DNA of 7,136 nucleotides from Acidobacteriota bacterium. GTDB lineage: Bacteria > Acidobacteriota > Terriglobia > Terriglobales > Acidobacteriaceae. The stretch spans positions 1 through 7,136 of the forward strand of contig JAKCDN010000156.1 of assembly GCA_021841795.1 (NCBI GenBank), read 5' to 3'. The notes under the pieces were generated by a model. That model saw only the letters and a list, made by a program, of their open reading frames with translations, was not told where the DNA came from and did not search any database. Each line of letters starts with the position of its first letter. Position 1 is the stretch's first letter. This document shows positions 5,833-7,136 of the stretch, piece by piece. The translations under genes were made by a program, and so were the position numbers.

Positions 5833-5849
5833 CCGCGGCTCCTCCGCGG
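5833..5849. repeat. GC hairpin directly after the TetR stop codon
   Basis: CCGCGG and a second CCGCGG, self-complementary copies around CTCCT, start one base after the TAG. The hairpin could help end or protect the TetR transcript, but no U-run follows. Confidence 0.35.
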
Positions 5850-5915
5850 ATCCCATGCGGATCTGCAGCGCCTCGCCTGGCGGCGTCATCCTGCGGTGTC
5901 GATTTGCCTGCATCC

Positions 5916-5944
5916 TGCGCGGCCGAATCGCCGCCAGCCGCGCA
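5916..5944. terminator. Possible bidirectional hairpin between convergent genes
   Basis: TGCGCGGC (5916-5923) and GCCGCGCA (5937-5944) form a perfect 8-base stem around a 13-base loop in the gap between the converging TetR and arsenite permease genes. The position fits a shared terminator, but neither strand has the T-run of a classical intrinsic terminator. I see no gene in the rest of 5833-6010. Confidence 0.35.
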
Positions 5945-6010
5945 AGGTCTCTCGCTCGCTCTCCGGCAGGTGTCCGGGGTCCGCGGCTCCGTCATGACGA
6001 AGTCTTTCCA

Positions 6011-7102
6011 TCACTCAGCGGCGGTTCCCCTTGGCACGCAGACCCCTTCCATCGCAGGCGATTCTGGGTTGGGGAAATACCGCCTTTGAAAGTGGAGCGC
6101 CAGATTCACCAGCGCGATCATCACCGGAACCTCCACCAGCGGACCGATCACCGCGGCAAAGGCCGCGCCGGAATTGATGCCGAAAACCGACACCGCCACC
6201 GCGATGGCCAGCTCGAAGTTGTTCGAGGCGGCCGTGAACGAGAGTGTTGTCGTCTTCGAGTAATCCGCCCCGAGTCGCCGTCCCATGTAGAAGGACACCA
6301 GGAACATCACCACAAAGTAGATCAGGAGCGGAACCGCGATCCGCAGCACGTCGAAAGGCAGCCGGACAATGTAACTGCCCTTCAGTGAGAACATCACCAC
6401 GATCGTGAACAGCAACGCAAGCAGTGTTACCGGAGCAATGCGCGGCACAAAGCTGTGGCCGTACCACGCCATGCCCTTCGCCCGCACCAGCAGCTTGCGC
6501 GTCAGGAAGCCGGCGATAAATGGAATGCCCAGGTAGATCAGTACGCTCTCGGCAATCTCGCCGATCGAGACGTGGACCACCGCTCCGCGCAGCCCGAACC
6601 AGCCCGGCAACAGCGTAATGAAGATCCACGAGTAAACGGAGTAGAAGAGCACCTGAAACAGGGAGTTGAACGCCACCAGGCCGGCCGCATACTGTGTGTC
6701 CCCTCGTGCCAGCTCGTTCCACACGATCACCATGGCGATGCAGCGCGCCAGTCCGATCATGATCAGGCCTGCCATGTACTCGGGATATCCGCGCAGAAAA
6801 ACGATGGCCAGAATAAACATCAGCACCGGCCCGATCAGCCAGTTCTGCGCCAGCGACAGCGCCAGAATGCGCCGGTCGGCGAAGACCAGGTGCAGCTCTT
6901 CGTAGCGCACCCGCGTAAAGGGCGGGTACATCATCAGGATCAGCCCCGCCGCGATCGGAATCGAGGTTGTGCCGACGCTGAATCGGTTCAGGAACGGCAC
7001 CACGCTCGGGGCAAGCCAGCCCAGCGCCACGCCAAAAACCATCGCCGCCAGAATCCAGCCCGTCAGATAGCGATCGAGAAACGACAATCTGCTTTTTGCC
7101 AC
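6011..7102 (-). CDS. acr3: ACR3-family arsenite efflux permease
   Basis: Inner-membrane carrier that expels arsenite, driven by the membrane potential; it often follows ArsR and an arsenate reductase. The product is 363 residues, with about ten hydrophobic helices expected. Diagnostic ACR3 features are present: the N-terminal [12 protein letters not shown] (6-17), the essential Cys121 in [19 protein letters not shown] (117-135), and Glu297 in [15 protein letters not shown] (290-304), both invariant in the family; also [10 protein letters not shown] (320-329) and RRYFP (340-344). The start is GTG 7102, with AGGAG at a six-base spacing and an in-frame TAG four codons upstream, so no longer form is possible. 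That stop and the ribosome site overlap the end of an upstream gene, suggesting translational coupling. The gene is sometimes labelled arsB, but it is unrelated to the E. coli ArsB antiporter. Convergent with the TetR gene. Confidence 0.95.
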   Translation of the reverse strand: MAKSRLSFLDRYLTGWILAAMVFGVALGWLAPSVVPFLNRFSVGTTSIPIAAGLILMMYPPFTRVRYEELHLVFADRRILALSLAQNWLIGPVLMFILAIVFLRGYPEYMAGLIMIGLARCIAMVIVWNELARGDTQYAAGLVAFNSLFQVLFYSVYSWIFITLLPGWFGLRGAVVHVSIGEIAESVLIYLGIPFIAGFLTRKLLVRAKGMAWYGHSFVPRIAPVTLLALLFTIVVMFSLKGSYIVRLPFDVLRIAVPLLIYFVVMFLVSFYMGRRLGADYSKTTTLSFTAASNNFELAIAVAVSVFGINSGAAFAAVIGPLVEVPVMIALVNLALHFQRRYFPNPESPAMEGVCVPRGTAAE

Positions 7103-7108
7103 AGTGCA

Positions 7109-7113
7109 CTCCT
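7109..7113 (-). promoter_or_regulatory. Ribosome binding site of the arsenite permease
   Basis: AGGAG on the minus strand, six bases ahead of the GTG start. Its first bases overlap the TAG stop of the preceding frame, the typical arrangement of translationally coupled genes. Confidence 0.7.
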
Positions 7114-7136
7114 AGGAGCGGCCGATCTCGTCGATC
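7112..7136 (-). CDS. C-terminal tail of an upstream gene (partial)
   Basis: On the minus strand the frame from the window edge reads I-D-E-I-G-R-S and then stops at TAG (7112-7114), overlapping the permease ribosome site. Seven residues cannot identify a family. The ending resembles the DEI-type tails of low-molecular-weight phosphatase-like arsenate reductases, which commonly precede ACR3, but this is a guess from context. Confidence 0.35.

Noticed and set aside
5221..5913. 230-codon minus-strand frame opposite the TetR gene
   Set aside because: It is antisense to a clear TetR helix-turn-helix protein and has no recognisable fold.
6015..7109. 364-codon minus-strand frame almost coextensive with the arsenite permease
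   Set aside because: It is the neighbouring frame of the permease. It lacks hydrophobic segments and ACR3 motifs, while the chosen frame has both.
1..7136. Mobile elements, CRISPR arrays, toxin-antitoxin or phage-defence genes
   Set aside because: No transposase, integrase, direct-repeat array or small gene pair of those kinds was found on either strand. All strong frames are metabolic, regulatory or transport genes.

Overview
The window is GC-rich, densely coded chromosomal DNA with ordinary metabolic and resistance genes. Six genes are confidently placed, plus the tail of a seventh. Nothing in it looks mobile: I see no IS element, integrase, CRISPR array, tRNA or rRNA. The organism is a high-GC heterotroph able to use myo-inositol. 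A soil lineage such as Acidobacteriota or a proteobacterium would fit, but that is a guess from style and not shown by the sequence.

Left block (1-3067): two myo-inositol catabolism genes read leftwards. iolB (5-deoxy-glucuronate isomerase) comes first, and iolD (ThDP-dependent trihydroxycyclohexanedione hydrolase) follows after 157 bases. iolD runs off the left edge with at most a short C-terminus missing. In the pathway IolD opens the ring of the dione to give 5-deoxy-glucuronate and IolB isomerises that product, so the two genes encode consecutive steps. Ahead of iolB lies a good sigma70-type promoter (perfect TTGACA, 17-base spacer, GATGAT). A 14-base perfect palindrome sits at the predicted start site, a G-quadruplex-type G-run lies just upstream of the -35 box, and an 18-base inverted repeat lies farther upstream.

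Middle block (3321-5832): a classical SDR oxidoreductase and an atypical extended-type SDR read leftwards, and a TetR-family regulator reads rightwards from the same control region. That region holds a perfect 9-3-9 inverted repeat and a weaker second copy 29 bases away. This is the usual layout of a TetR repressor controlling itself and a divergent operon. The substrates of both SDRs are unknown.

Right block (5833-7136): a 178-base convergent intergenic region with GC hairpins, then an ACR3-family arsenite efflux permease read leftwards from a GTG start. The last codons of an upstream gene end inside its ribosome binding site, so the permease is probably part of an ars operon that continues beyond the right edge.

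Several long open frames lie opposite iolD, iolB and the permease. They are high-GC antisense shadows and are not annotated. I found no clear evidence of a previously undescribed system; the items most worth a second look are the two control regions.
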